Shown in pieces: positions 7,694 through 16,100 of a DNA stretch of 43,926 nucleotides. Under the pieces are notes generated by a model. It saw only the letters and a list, made by a program, of their open reading frames with translations, ran no database searches and was not told the DNA's origin. The position numbers were made by a program, and so were the translations under genes. Location: NCBI GenBank assembly GCA_050730855.1, contig JBOHNU010000007.1:1-43926 (forward strand), written 5' to 3'. The DNA is from DASRJJ01 sp050730855. Lineage in GTDB: Bacteria > Patescibacteriota > Saccharimonadia > Saccharimonadales > UBA4665. The number at the start of each line of letters is the position of its first letter. Position 1 is the first letter of the stretch.

Positions 7694-9211
7694 ATGGCAC
7701 AAAAAAGAACAAAGCAAAAAAGCGCCCGTACGCCACGGTGGCTGGTAGTATTTACGATTATTTTTGTTGCGGTGATTGGGCTGGGGTTGCTCGGCTGGGC
7801 GGGCTGGGAAGTTTGGCAGGCGCGCGACCTGAAATCCGCGCAAGAGACGATTAGCTCAAAGTATAAAAACATCCAGTACGACTCCGAGACATTCCAAGAT
7901 GAGTTTTTGCAAGCGCACGCAACGTATGTGCAAACAGAAAACGATGCCATAAATAAGGATGTAAAAGGCGAAGTAGACAGCCGTTTTTTGCCCTGCAAAG
8001 CTGCCGGGGAGCACAACCGGTCTTCGGTCACTTACGAGTGCCACGCCAGTCCGGAGATTGATTTCGCGACCGACGACTATTTGCAGGTAACATATAACTT
8101 CCGAGAATACACCGGTGGTGACCCGAGCGACGTAAAAGTCCGCCAAGTCGGCCTGCTGTATGACCGCAAAGCAGGCAAGCGCCTGCACATCAGCGATTTG
8201 TTTAAGCCTGACAGCGGATACCTCCAAAAATTGTCTAACATGTCGCGCGATGCGCTGCACAAGAAGTTCGACAAAAGCTACTACGACAACGGTGCATATA
8301 AAGACGCCATGGAGCAGGGCACCGTGCCCCAGGACGGCAACTTTGATGACTTTTTGCTGAGCGATCAAGCCCTGACCGTTATATTTGAACCAGGCGATGT
8401 CGCGCCCGTAGCCGAGGGCGTGGTAACTGTCGATTTAAGTACCGACCAGCTATACGACCTGTTTACGCAAGCCATCATCGACGAGTTTCTGACCAACCTA
8501 AAAGCCCAGCGCGAGGCCGAGAAAAAGCAGGCTGAAGCCGCGGCAGCTGCGCGCCATAACTCTCAAAATCAAGTCGGCGCCAACCGCGAAAACATCGACT
8601 GCAAAAAGATGAAGTGCATCGCCATCACCTACGACGACGGGCCAGATACGCCCGAAGGCACAAAACTACTGGATGCCTTAAAAGCTCGCAACGCCGTAAC
8701 TACCTTTTGCATGGTCGGTAACCGCGTAGCCGCCAATGCTGCCGAACTAAAGCGCGTAGTCGACGAAAAAAACGAAATCTGTAACCACAGCTGGGATCAC
8801 TCTGACCTCACCAAGTTAAGCGACTCCGACATTAAAAGCCAGATAGACCGCACCAACCAGGCGATTTTTGGCGCCAGCGGACTGTACCCCAAGCTGATGC
8901 GCCCGCCGTACGGAGCCGTGAATGATCATGTTATCTCTCAAATAAATATGCCGCTGGCCATGTGGAGCGTAGACACGCGTGACTGGAAAGATCGCAACCC
9001 TGACATTGTGTACCAGCGTGCCATTGCCGGCGCCAAGCCGGGCGCGATTATCTTAATGCACGAAATCCACGACACCACTATCCAGGCCGCGCCTCGCATC
9101 ATCGACGAGCTGCAACGTCAGGGATATATTCTAGTGACTGTGAGCGAGCTGTTCGGCATCACCAAAGACAACATCGGTGATTTTACCAACAAAAAGTTGT
9201 TTCACAACTAG
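7694..9211 (+). CDS. Membrane-anchored polysaccharide deacetylase, PdaC-like (DUF3298 + NodB)
   Basis: Predicted cell-surface carbohydrate esterase that removes N-acetyl groups from peptidoglycan or another polysaccharide. 505 residues: a single membrane anchor at about 16-38, then a region around 130-270 resembling the DUF3298/RsiV domain, then a short Ala/Glu-rich linker, then a NodB domain from about 305 to 500. Catalytic motifs are complete: TYDDGP (312-317, base and metal Asp), HSWDH (365-369, metal His pair), RPPYG (403-407), DTRDW, and LMHEIH (catalytic His). The architecture matches Bacillus PdaC. It is divergent from ku, with a TTGACA promoter and a likely operator. Plausible role: remodelling the wall or resisting lysozyme. 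Confidence 0.9.
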   Translation: MAQKRTKQKSARTPRWLVVFTIIFVAVIGLGLLGWAGWEVWQARDLKSAQETISSKYKNIQYDSETFQDEFLQAHATYVQTENDAINKDVKGEVDSRFLPCKAAGEHNRSSVTYECHASPEIDFATDDYLQVTYNFREYTGGDPSDVKVRQVGLLYDRKAGKRLHISDLFKPDSGYLQKLSNMSRDALHKKFDKSYYDNGAYKDAMEQGTVPQDGNFDDFLLSDQALTVIFEPGDVAPVAEGVVTVDLSTDQLYDLFTQAIIDEFLTNLKAQREAEKKQAEAAAAARHNSQNQVGANRENIDCKKMKCIAITYDDGPDTPEGTKLLDALKARNAVTTFCMVGNRVAANAAELKRVVDEKNEICNHSWDHSDLTKLSDSDIKSQIDRTNQAIFGASGLYPKLMRPPYGAVNDHVISQINMPLAMWSVDTRDWKDRNPDIVYQRAIAGAKPGAIILMHEIHDTTIQAAPRIIDELQRQGYILVTVSELFGITKDNIGDFTNKKLFHN

Positions 9212-9220
9212 CCGGAGTGT

Positions 9221-9242
9221 TTGACAAAACGCAAGCGCTTTG
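9221..9242 (+). promoter_or_regulatory. -35 box and 18-bp palindrome before the DUF1622 gene
   Basis: TTGACA at 9221-9226 overlaps CAAAACGCAAGCGCTTTG at 9225-9242, a palindrome with 14 of 18 symmetric positions. Its reverse complement matches the site at 7647-7664 at 15 of 18 bases. No clear -10 is visible; the expected start point would fall near 9257, at the ATG at 9258. Confidence 0.5.
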
Positions 9243-9257
9243 CAACCATGGATAGTA

Positions 9258-9635
9258 ATGCTCGATTCGTTTAACTTTGCGGAGTTCGCCCAAAAGTCGG
9301 GGCAATTTCTGGATGGTATCGGGATTGTTGTTATTTTGGGTGGCGTGTTACTTTCGTCGGTGGCAATTTTGTTTACCCTGGCGCGCCGCCATGAGGTGCA
9401 GCACGTGTACCGCATTTACCGGCAAAATCTGGGGCGCAGCATTTTGATCGGACTGGAGTTTTTGGTGGCTGGCGATATCATCCGTTCGGTGGCCGGCAAC
9501 CTTGATATAGATAGCGTGGTCATCTTGGCTATCATTGTTTTGATACGGTCGTTTTTGGGCATAGAGTTCGAGATGGAAATCGACGGCCGCTGGCCGTGGC
9601 GCCGCTCTCAGGCAAAACAGTCACCCAAGCAGTAG
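9258..9635 (+). CDS. DUF1622-family small membrane protein
   Basis: 125 residues from ATG 9258 (MLDSFNF). An upstream TTG at 9240 is in frame but lies inside the likely operator. The protein has three hydrophobic segments, with GIVVILGGVLLSSVAILFTL first, then a basic loop ending YRQNLGRSILIGLEFLVAGDI, and a last helix followed by a charged tail with SFLGIEFEMEIDGRWPWR. The RSFL.IE.E.EI.GRWPW ending and YR..LGR.IL.GLE.LVA.DII are the hallmarks of DUF1622. Function unknown. It follows the deacetylase by 46 nt and appears to share a regulatory site with it. Confidence 0.85.
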   Translation: MLDSFNFAEFAQKSGQFLDGIGIVVILGGVLLSSVAILFTLARRHEVQHVYRIYRQNLGRSILIGLEFLVAGDIIRSVAGNLDIDSVVILAIIVLIRSFLGIEFEMEIDGRWPWRRSQAKQSPKQ

Positions 9636-9678
9636 TTTAGTGTCGCGCCAAGTTCAGTAAAGGATTTTTTATCCCTCG

Positions 9679-9687
9679 TGGTATAGT
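9679..9687 (+). promoter_or_regulatory. Extended -10 promoter of the cation exchanger gene
   Basis: TGGTATAGT is an extended -10 box. Only 8 nt separate it from the ATG at 9696, leaving no room for a ribosome binding site, so a leaderless or nearly leaderless mRNA is predicted. Confidence 0.5.
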
Positions 9688-9695
9688 ATTTGGAA

Positions 9696-10748
9696 ATGGA
9701 GCTTGTTTTAGCTGTTGTTGCAATCTTGGCGTCGCTTTATTTGCTGGCGGTGCTCACCGAAGATTTTTTTATTCCGTCTATCGACCGAATTTCGCAAAAG
9801 CTGCGCCTTAGCAGCGATGCGGCTGGCGCCACGCTGCTGGCCGCCGGCTCCAGCGCGCCGGAGTTTTTTACGGCCATTATAGCCGTGTTTGGCCTCACCG
9901 GCGGCGGTGAGATTGCCGACGTGGGTACTGGCACCATCGTTGGCTCGGCGGTGTTTAACGTGCTGGTAATCATCGGCGCGGCGGCGCTGTACAAAGCCGT
10001 TAAACTCCAGTGGCAGCCGGTTATCCGCGATATGGTTTTTTACGTTGCCACAATCATCATGCTGCTGGTGGCCTTTTCCGATGGCAAAATTACCCTCTTC
10101 GAAGCCCTGGCCTTTGTGTTAACGTACGGTGTGTACATTTGGACGGTGGTAAAGTGGCGTAAATGGCTGAAGTACGATGATGTGGCATTGGAGGAATCTG
10201 AAGCTAAAGTGCGGAAAGGTTTGGGGATGGCTTCCTACAAACTACTTAGATTAATTATTCCCGACGCGCGGCTAAAGCCAAAACTTTACTTGGTGAGTTT
10301 TCTGCTGGCCATCGCCGGTATTGGCGGCCTGAGCTTTGTTCTTGTTGCCCAAGTGGTAGTGATCGCCGATCTGCTGCACATTAACGCAACGTTCCTGGCG
10401 CTTACGGTGGTGGCAGCTGGCACCTCGGTACCGGACATGATCGGCTCGATGGTGGTAGCCAAACAGGGGCGGGGCGACATGGCGGTTAGTAACGCCATTG
10501 GAAGTAACGTTTTTAACATCCTGTTCGGGCTGGGTCTCCCGTGGTTGCTGGTTCTGACATTTAGCAAGGAGTTTGTGCCGGTGGGTACGGCCAACCTCAC
10601 TTCTAGCGTGTTGTTGCTGCTGGCGACGGTTATTGCAATTATCTTTTTGCTGGTATTGCGCAAGTGGCGCATTGGCCAAAAGAGTGGGCTGGCGCTGATT
10701 GCCCTGTACATCGCCTACTGCGTGTATGTGGCGATAACCGTTGCGTAA
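9696..10748 (+). CDS. CaCA-family calcium/cation antiporter (YrbG/NCKX-like)
   Basis: Integral membrane exchanger that would export Ca2+ in return for Na+ or H+. The 350-residue protein has about ten helices and the two alpha repeats that form the ion site: GATLLAAGSSAPEFFTAIIA with GTIVGSAVFNVL in the first half, and ALTVVAAGTSVPDMIGSM with SNAIGSNVFNILFGLGLPW in the second. The acidic residues in each repeat (SAPE, SVPD) are those that bind the cation in this superfamily. ATG 9696 is preferred to TTG 9690 because the -10 box is so close. A hydrophilic loop of about 45 residues separates the halves, as in NCKX-type bacterial members. Confidence 0.92.
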   Translation: MELVLAVVAILASLYLLAVLTEDFFIPSIDRISQKLRLSSDAAGATLLAAGSSAPEFFTAIIAVFGLTGGGEIADVGTGTIVGSAVFNVLVIIGAAALYKAVKLQWQPVIRDMVFYVATIIMLLVAFSDGKITLFEALAFVLTYGVYIWTVVKWRKWLKYDDVALEESEAKVRKGLGMASYKLLRLIIPDARLKPKLYLVSFLLAIAGIGGLSFVLVAQVVVIADLLHINATFLALTVVAAGTSVPDMIGSMVVAKQGRGDMAVSNAIGSNVFNILFGLGLPWLLVLTFSKEFVPVGTANLTSSVLLLLATVIAIIFLLVLRKWRIGQKSGLALIALYIAYCVYVAITVA

Positions 10749-10764
10749 ATAATTTCCCCACGTG

Positions 10765-10793
10765 TTACATGCCGGCTGCCGGTCGTGTAGAAT
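10765..10793 (+). promoter_or_regulatory. Promoter of the CapA-like gene, leaderless
   Basis: TTACAT at 10765-10770 and TAGAAT at 10788-10793 are separated by 17 nt. Six bases (AAAAGT) separate the -10 from the ATG at 10800, placing the transcription start on or next to the A of ATG. Confidence 0.6.
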
Positions 10794-10799
10794 AAAAGT

Positions 10800-12410
10800 A
10801 TGAAGCAGCGATATGCTCGTTCGCGCACAAGCACGAGCCAGTTAGGGCGCAAGCGCACGTTGTTTGTAATAGCGGCGCTGTTGTTGGCGGCGGCGATCGG
10901 TTTGGCCGTATATGCGACCCTTTTTAAGGGTACGCCTGCTGAACGGGCGGCGAACCGGCTGCAGTTCGACCCATCGGTTACCGAAGCCGAGCAGGCGGCT
11001 ATCCGCCAAGCCGTAGCCGAGCAGGCCAAGACGTATGACGGTACGGTTAACGTGCGTGTTGAGACCGCCCCGGCGGCGGCAAATGTGGCGACGGTGGTGG
11101 CCGTATTTGTGCCGGTAGCCAGCGCCTACGACGCGCGTCAATCAGTAACCAGCGCCGACCTGGTGTCGCTACAGCTTTTTGTCCCAGCCGATACCGACGA
11201 TGTCACCAGGGAGGCTCTGGCAGCGGCTTTAGGAGTGCCGGCGGCGTCGCTGCAGAGTCTGGCAGCAGGGAGCGAGGTTCCGAACGGGTCTATCGCGTTT
11301 GTGCCGCCAAGCCAGCTTTCTCCAACCGTAAAATTGCTCGCTTTTGAAGGTGGGTACTATCTCGACAGCTTCACTAGCGGCGCGTTGTTTCGCCAAGCTG
11401 TATTTGAAGGCGGAGGAACCGCTGGCCTGAACGGGCTGTCGCTTAATACGAACCCGTCAAAAGAAACAACGTTTAAAGTTAATATGACTGGCGTTACCGC
11501 GCTCACCAGGGTTATGATCCGCAAGCTGGCCTCTGTCCCGGACGCCACGTATTTTAGCCAGAAAATCGGCGACTTTTTGGCCGACGCCGACCTTACGCAC
11601 GTGTCGAACGAAGTGTCGTTTAAGGAGGGCTGCACGTACCATGCGGCGCTGTTTTGCTCGCCCCCGGGGATGATTGACGCCCTGAAGGATAGCGGCGTCG
11701 ATGTGGTAGAGTTGACCGGCAACCACAACAACGACGTGGGCAGCCAAGCTAACACGCAGACGATTAATCTGTACCATAGCCTGGGCTGGGGGACATTTGG
11801 CGGCGGGTTAAATGCCGTCGAAGCGGCCAAACCATTTGTTGCCGAGCAAAAGGGTACGAAGGTGGCGTTTTTGGGCTACAACCAGGCCGACGCTCCGGGC
11901 AGCGGCGCGCTGGCTACTGCCACCGGCGCCGGCGCCAATCCGTTTAGCGCCACGCAGGCTCAGGCCGACATCAGCGCCGCCAAGGAGCAGGGGAGTTTTG
12001 TGGTCGTCGACGTACAGTACTCGGAGTGCTTCGCCTACCCTGGCGGCTACACCGAAATGCCCTCATGCGACCAGCCCATCTCCGGCCAAACCGCCGCCTT
12101 CCGCCGCTACATCGACATGGGCGCCGATGTTGTAATCGGCAGCAGTGCTCACCAGCCGCAAACGTACGAATTGTACAAGGACAAGCCCATTTACTACGGC
12201 CTGGGCAACATGTACTTCGACCAAACACAACAGCCCGGAACCGAGCGCGGCATTATTCTTACGCACTATTTTGTCGGCGGAAAGTTGCTGCAAACTAAGC
12301 TCACACCGACCGTATACGACAAAAATCTACAAACACAGCTAATGGACGGCGACGATGCGCAGTACTTGCTAGAACGCCTGCAAACCGCCCGCGCAGCAGC
12401 GGGATTGTAG
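10800..12410 (+). CDS. CapA-family (poly-gamma-glutamate capsule-type) metallophosphatase-like protein
   Basis: A 536-residue protein with a basic N-terminus and one membrane anchor at about 20-43; the rest is predicted outside. Residues about 45-230 have no recognised domain and are Ala/Val rich. The C-terminal half is a PGA_cap domain of the calcineurin-like phosphoesterase fold, with ADLTHVSNEVSF, VVELTGNHNNDVG (the GNH metal motif), FLGYN, and IGSSAHQPQTYELYKDKPIYYGLGNMYFD (the final His and G-x-GN motifs). CapA proteins act in attachment or synthesis of poly-gamma-glutamate or other anionic surface polymers; no capB/capC is present here, so the substrate is open. Its own promoter makes it monocistronic. 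Confidence 0.88.
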   Translation: MKQRYARSRTSTSQLGRKRTLFVIAALLLAAAIGLAVYATLFKGTPAERAANRLQFDPSVTEAEQAAIRQAVAEQAKTYDGTVNVRVETAPAAANVATVVAVFVPVASAYDARQSVTSADLVSLQLFVPADTDDVTREALAAALGVPAASLQSLAAGSEVPNGSIAFVPPSQLSPTVKLLAFEGGYYLDSFTSGALFRQAVFEGGGTAGLNGLSLNTNPSKETTFKVNMTGVTALTRVMIRKLASVPDATYFSQKIGDFLADADLTHVSNEVSFKEGCTYHAALFCSPPGMIDALKDSGVDVVELTGNHNNDVGSQANTQTINLYHSLGWGTFGGGLNAVEAAKPFVAEQKGTKVAFLGYNQADAPGSGALATATGAGANPFSATQAQADISAAKEQGSFVVVDVQYSECFAYPGGYTEMPSCDQPISGQTAAFRRYIDMGADVVIGSSAHQPQTYELYKDKPIYYGLGNMYFDQTQQPGTERGIILTHYFVGGKLLQTKLTPTVYDKNLQTQLMDGDDAQYLLERLQTARAAAGL

Positions 12411-12444
12411 CGGATCAGAGTTACCTCGGTATTGGCTCGGACGG

Positions 12445-13089
12445 TTAAAGAATGTCGGCGTCAACAGCGACAAAGATTTGCTTGATTTTGCCGTTACAAT
12501 CGAAGTCGAAGGATACTACCATGCCGCTGGCGGCCTTGCCTACGTAGGTGTTAGCACCAAAATATTCGGTATAAAAACCGGCGGCATATCCGTCGATCGT
12601 GGCTTGAGGCAGGTTAAAGTCCCACGGACCTGTGGCCGAATGAGTGTATTCCAACGCTAAAGCCGCCTCGTCCGGGCTGAAAGCGCCGCCGTACTCCGAT
12701 GCAGCCAGTACGTAACCGACAGGGTTTGTGGTGTATGTGGCGAAGGCCGCGGTGTTTTTGCTATCCAGAGCGGCCTTGATGTTCTCTTTCATTGTGTCGG
12801 ATGGAGTATCGTTGCAGGCTTGCTTGTCTTCAGTTTTATCCGGCGATGTGCTGGCTTGCTTTTTTAGTGCGTCTACTTGCTCCTGCAACTGTTGTTTGTC
12901 TATGTTGAGTTGTTGCTCGGCCTTTTTGCAGGCCTGGAGCTGCCACCATAAATAACCTGCACCTGCCAGAAGCAAAACTACAAGTACGGCAAGTAGCCAC
13001 ACGATAGCGTTGCGCCGGCTTTTAGATTTATTGTCCTTGTTGAGCGCTGCGTCGCCCCTGGGAGCCGCAGCCTGCTGTGGTTGTTCCAT
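12445..13089 (-). CDS. Membrane-anchored coiled-coil protein of unknown function
   Basis: 214 residues. A Gln/Ala and Lys-rich cytoplasmic N-terminus is followed by one membrane helix (about 28-50, WLLAVLVVLLLAGAGYLWW), a short coiled coil rich in Gln, Glu and Lys (about 52-78), a Ser/Thr/Asp-rich linker, and a globular domain of about 115 residues with no recognised family. The globular part contains GYVLAASEYGGAFSPDEAALAL and ends with VSFDFDCNGKIKQIFVAVDADIL. This layout is common among Saccharibacterial surface proteins. It is transcribed from its own promoter, and the following gene is convergent. Confidence 0.75.
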   Translation of the reverse strand: MEQPQQAAAPRGDAALNKDNKSKSRRNAIVWLLAVLVVLLLAGAGYLWWQLQACKKAEQQLNIDKQQLQEQVDALKKQASTSPDKTEDKQACNDTPSDTMKENIKAALDSKNTAAFATYTTNPVGYVLAASEYGGAFSPDEAALALEYTHSATGPWDFNLPQATIDGYAAGFYTEYFGANTYVGKAASGMVVSFDFDCNGKIKQIFVAVDADIL

Positions 13090-13113
13090 AAAAAGCCCTT
13101 GTTTATAAACTTA

Positions 13114-13119
13114 ATTATA
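13114..13119 (-). promoter_or_regulatory. -10 box of the coiled-coil protein gene
   Basis: On the minus strand this reads TATAAT, 24 nt before the ATG at 13089; AAGGG lies between as a weak ribosome binding site. No clear -35. Confidence 0.4.
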
Positions 13120-13188
13120 ACGTATAGGCATTAGCAAGTTGGCAATAGTTTTAACCGGCGGATTTGCTGGCCACCACAGCCGCCGACT

Positions 13189-16100
13189 TTACAGCGAAGT
13201 GTTCATATCGGCCTGGATTTCGGCCTGGCTGAGAGCTTTGTTGTAGATGCGTATGTCGTCCATAGTGCCTTTAAAGTGTTGGCCAACGGATTGATCGGCG
13301 CCAATAAACATGGCGTTGCCGCGGGCGGATATGGTAGCATTGAGCGTTTTGGTGCTAACCAAATTGCCATTTACGTAAAACTTTACTTGCGAGCCGCTAA
13401 ACGTAACGGCCAGGTGCGTCCATTGGTTAAGCGGAATGGTTGAGCCCATCAGCACGCCTTGCACGCCGCCGCTGGTACCAATTTGGAACACTGGCTCGTT
13501 GCCGCCCCACAGCTCAAAGCCAAACTGGTAGTATGGGTCGGTCCAGGTTGACGGGTGCCAGAACTTACCAAGTAATATGCTGTCGGTGCTGCTGCCCTGC
13601 TGCGGGTTGAGCCACATGGAAAGTGTTAGTTCGCTGCCCGAAATGTTGGTGCTGGCCGAGTTTGGCACCGACAAATGAGTGGTGCCGCTAAAGCTCAGAC
13701 CCGTACCGTACTTGCCTGTGCCCCACGGGTTAGTGCCGGTGATGGTGGCGGTGTTGCCGTTTGGCGAGGCGTCGCTGGCGGCGGTGCCGCTGCCCTCGTT
13801 AAAACCCCAGGCGGCCATAAGGAACTCGCTAACCGGCGGCGGCGTTTGGGTAGTGGCCGAAACAGTTGCCGAGCTGGCCGATACGTTGCCGGCGTTGTCT
13901 TCTGTCTGAACGTAGTAGTAATAGGTGGTGCCGGCGCTCAGCGCGGTGTGACTAAAGCTGGTGGTGGTTGGCGATCCAGCTAAGGTAAAGGTGATGTTGT
14001 CGGTTGACGAAAACACGCGGTAGTTCTTTACGCCGCTGCCACCGTCGTCGGTAGAGGCCGTCCAGCTTAGGTCGATTTGCGAAGCTGACACTGCTTGGGC
14101 GCTCAAACCAGCCGGTATGCTCGGCGGCGTGGTGTCGGGTGACGGAGGCGCTAGGGTGGTAGCGCCGGCAGGCGCAGTCTGCGCTGAGTTGTTTCCAGCC
14201 CCATCGTGGGCGCTCACGGTGTAGCTGTAGGCGGTTTCGGGCGTCAAACCGGTGTCTTGGTAAGACGTGCCAGATGCTGTGGCCACCTGAACTCCGTCGC
14301 GGTAAACCTTGTAACCGGATACGCCGATGTTGTCGGTGCTGGCTGTCCAGCTAAGATCAATCTGTGAGCTGGATTGGGTGGCTGCTTGCAGGCCGGTTGG
14401 CACGCTTGGCGCTTCGGTGTCTGGTTCGCCAGCTTGCAGCACTAGTACCCAGTCGGTCGAGGTTTCCTGATTTTGGCCGTCGCGGTTGTATAGCGGGCTG
14501 GTTTCGACGTGCGTAGTGCCCGGCGGCGTGAACTGGCAGTTGCTGCCGCTTGGAGTGCAGGCGGCGTTGGTGTACGTGCCGGTGGTCGGGTCGAACCAGC
14601 GGGCGGTAAACGCGCCGTTCATTAGACTGGTGTTAAGGGTAACGGTGCGTGCCGAGGGCAGGTATGCGATTGCCAGGCTGCCGTCGGCAGTGCTGGCTGC
14701 GGATACGCCGGTATTGATGCCGCCACTTTCCCCATAGGGCGCCCCACAGCTTACTTCGCCGCCACCGGCCACGATCATAGAGTTTTGCGGCACTAGGTTA
14801 TGCCAGGCATAGCTTTCAAAGAGGTCGACTAGGCGCTTGAAGTTAGCAACCGCAGGAGTGTCCAAGCTGTTGGCGGTGTTCCAGCCAGCGTCCAGGTTAA
14901 CGGTGCGGTAGCTGCCATAGGTGTGGCCGGTGGCGCCGCCTAGCATGGCGCTGTATTGCTGGCAGCGGAATTCCAAAATTTTGCGGTTGGGGCGGAAGTC
15001 GATGGCGTCTTCCTCGAAGTCGTAGAACGTTTCGGCCAAATAGACGGGGATGGCACCGCGGTTGTAGCTGCCGTCATTATATGAGCTGGCGCGGTTGTAC
15101 TCGTTAACGGTGTAGCCGTTTGCACCGCCGTAGGTGTAGACCGTGCTGATGTTGATGAGCGGTGCCCAAGCGGTGTCGTCGGGGTTTGGGTCGAACACAA
15201 GGTCGAGCGCTTCGGACGGACTGGCAAAGCCAAGCACGGTTTGCATGGCGTCCACTGCGTCGGTGTTCCTTATGCCCTCGCCCACCATCCGCACCAATGT
15301 GCGGTCGGTGTCGTTCATGTAGTCGTTAAAGTCGTTGCCGTGCATCCAGATGATATTATTGACCTCACTAAACTGAGTGCCGAGGTATTGGCCGTAAGCG
15401 TGGGCACGAGTGTTGCCGTTGCGGCGCAAAATGTTCATGTGATCCATGGTTTCGATGGGGTCAAGGACCACCAGCATGCCGCGCTCGGCTGCTTCGCGGA
15501 TGATGAGTTTGGCGTGGTCGAAGTAGGCCTGGTTTGGCGTGGTCAGGTCATAATATTCAGGGTTGCCGGTATTACCGCTAAGGTAGCCGGTAAAGGGCAG
15601 TGCGCCGGTGGCGGCTGCTCCGCTGTGCGGGCCGCCGGTTTGGGTACGCGAGAGCAGGTTGATCCACAGCGCGTTAAAGTCGTGGCCTTTGCGGTTGTCG
15701 AGGTAGTATTCGACGTCAGCTGGCAGCAGGCTGGCTACAATGCCTTGTGGCGAGTCGCCCATGATCAAAAATGGCGTGCCGTTTTGGTCCTCTAGGTAGC
15801 GGCCATTACTGCTGGCGCTCAGCGGGAAGGCTACGTCGCCGGATGGCGGCGGGCTGGCAACCGAAAAGCTAATGGTGTAGTCGGCAATGTTAGTGTTGCC
15901 GGCGGCATCTTGGCAGCGTACAAAGTAGCTGTAACTTTGGCCGTCGGCCAGGCCAGATAGTTCGGCCGAGTGGTTGGTGCCGCCAGTGTTGGAAAACGAA
16001 CTGGGCAACATGGCCTCGTAGGCCGTGCCCGCCACTGTGGCATAGCGACAGGTGGCGTTTTCGTTGGTCGAAAGCGACAGCGTAGCAGTGGTAGTACCGC

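Noticed and set aside
7578..7736. N-terminal extension of Ku (53 codons)
   Set aside because: It overlaps the deacetylase start, and GTG 7577 has a good ribosome binding site and begins with the normal Ku N-terminus.
15241..15795. Plus-strand frame of 184 codons opposite the giant protein
   Set aside because: It is antisense to the conserved DUF4038 catalytic domain and shows no own motifs.
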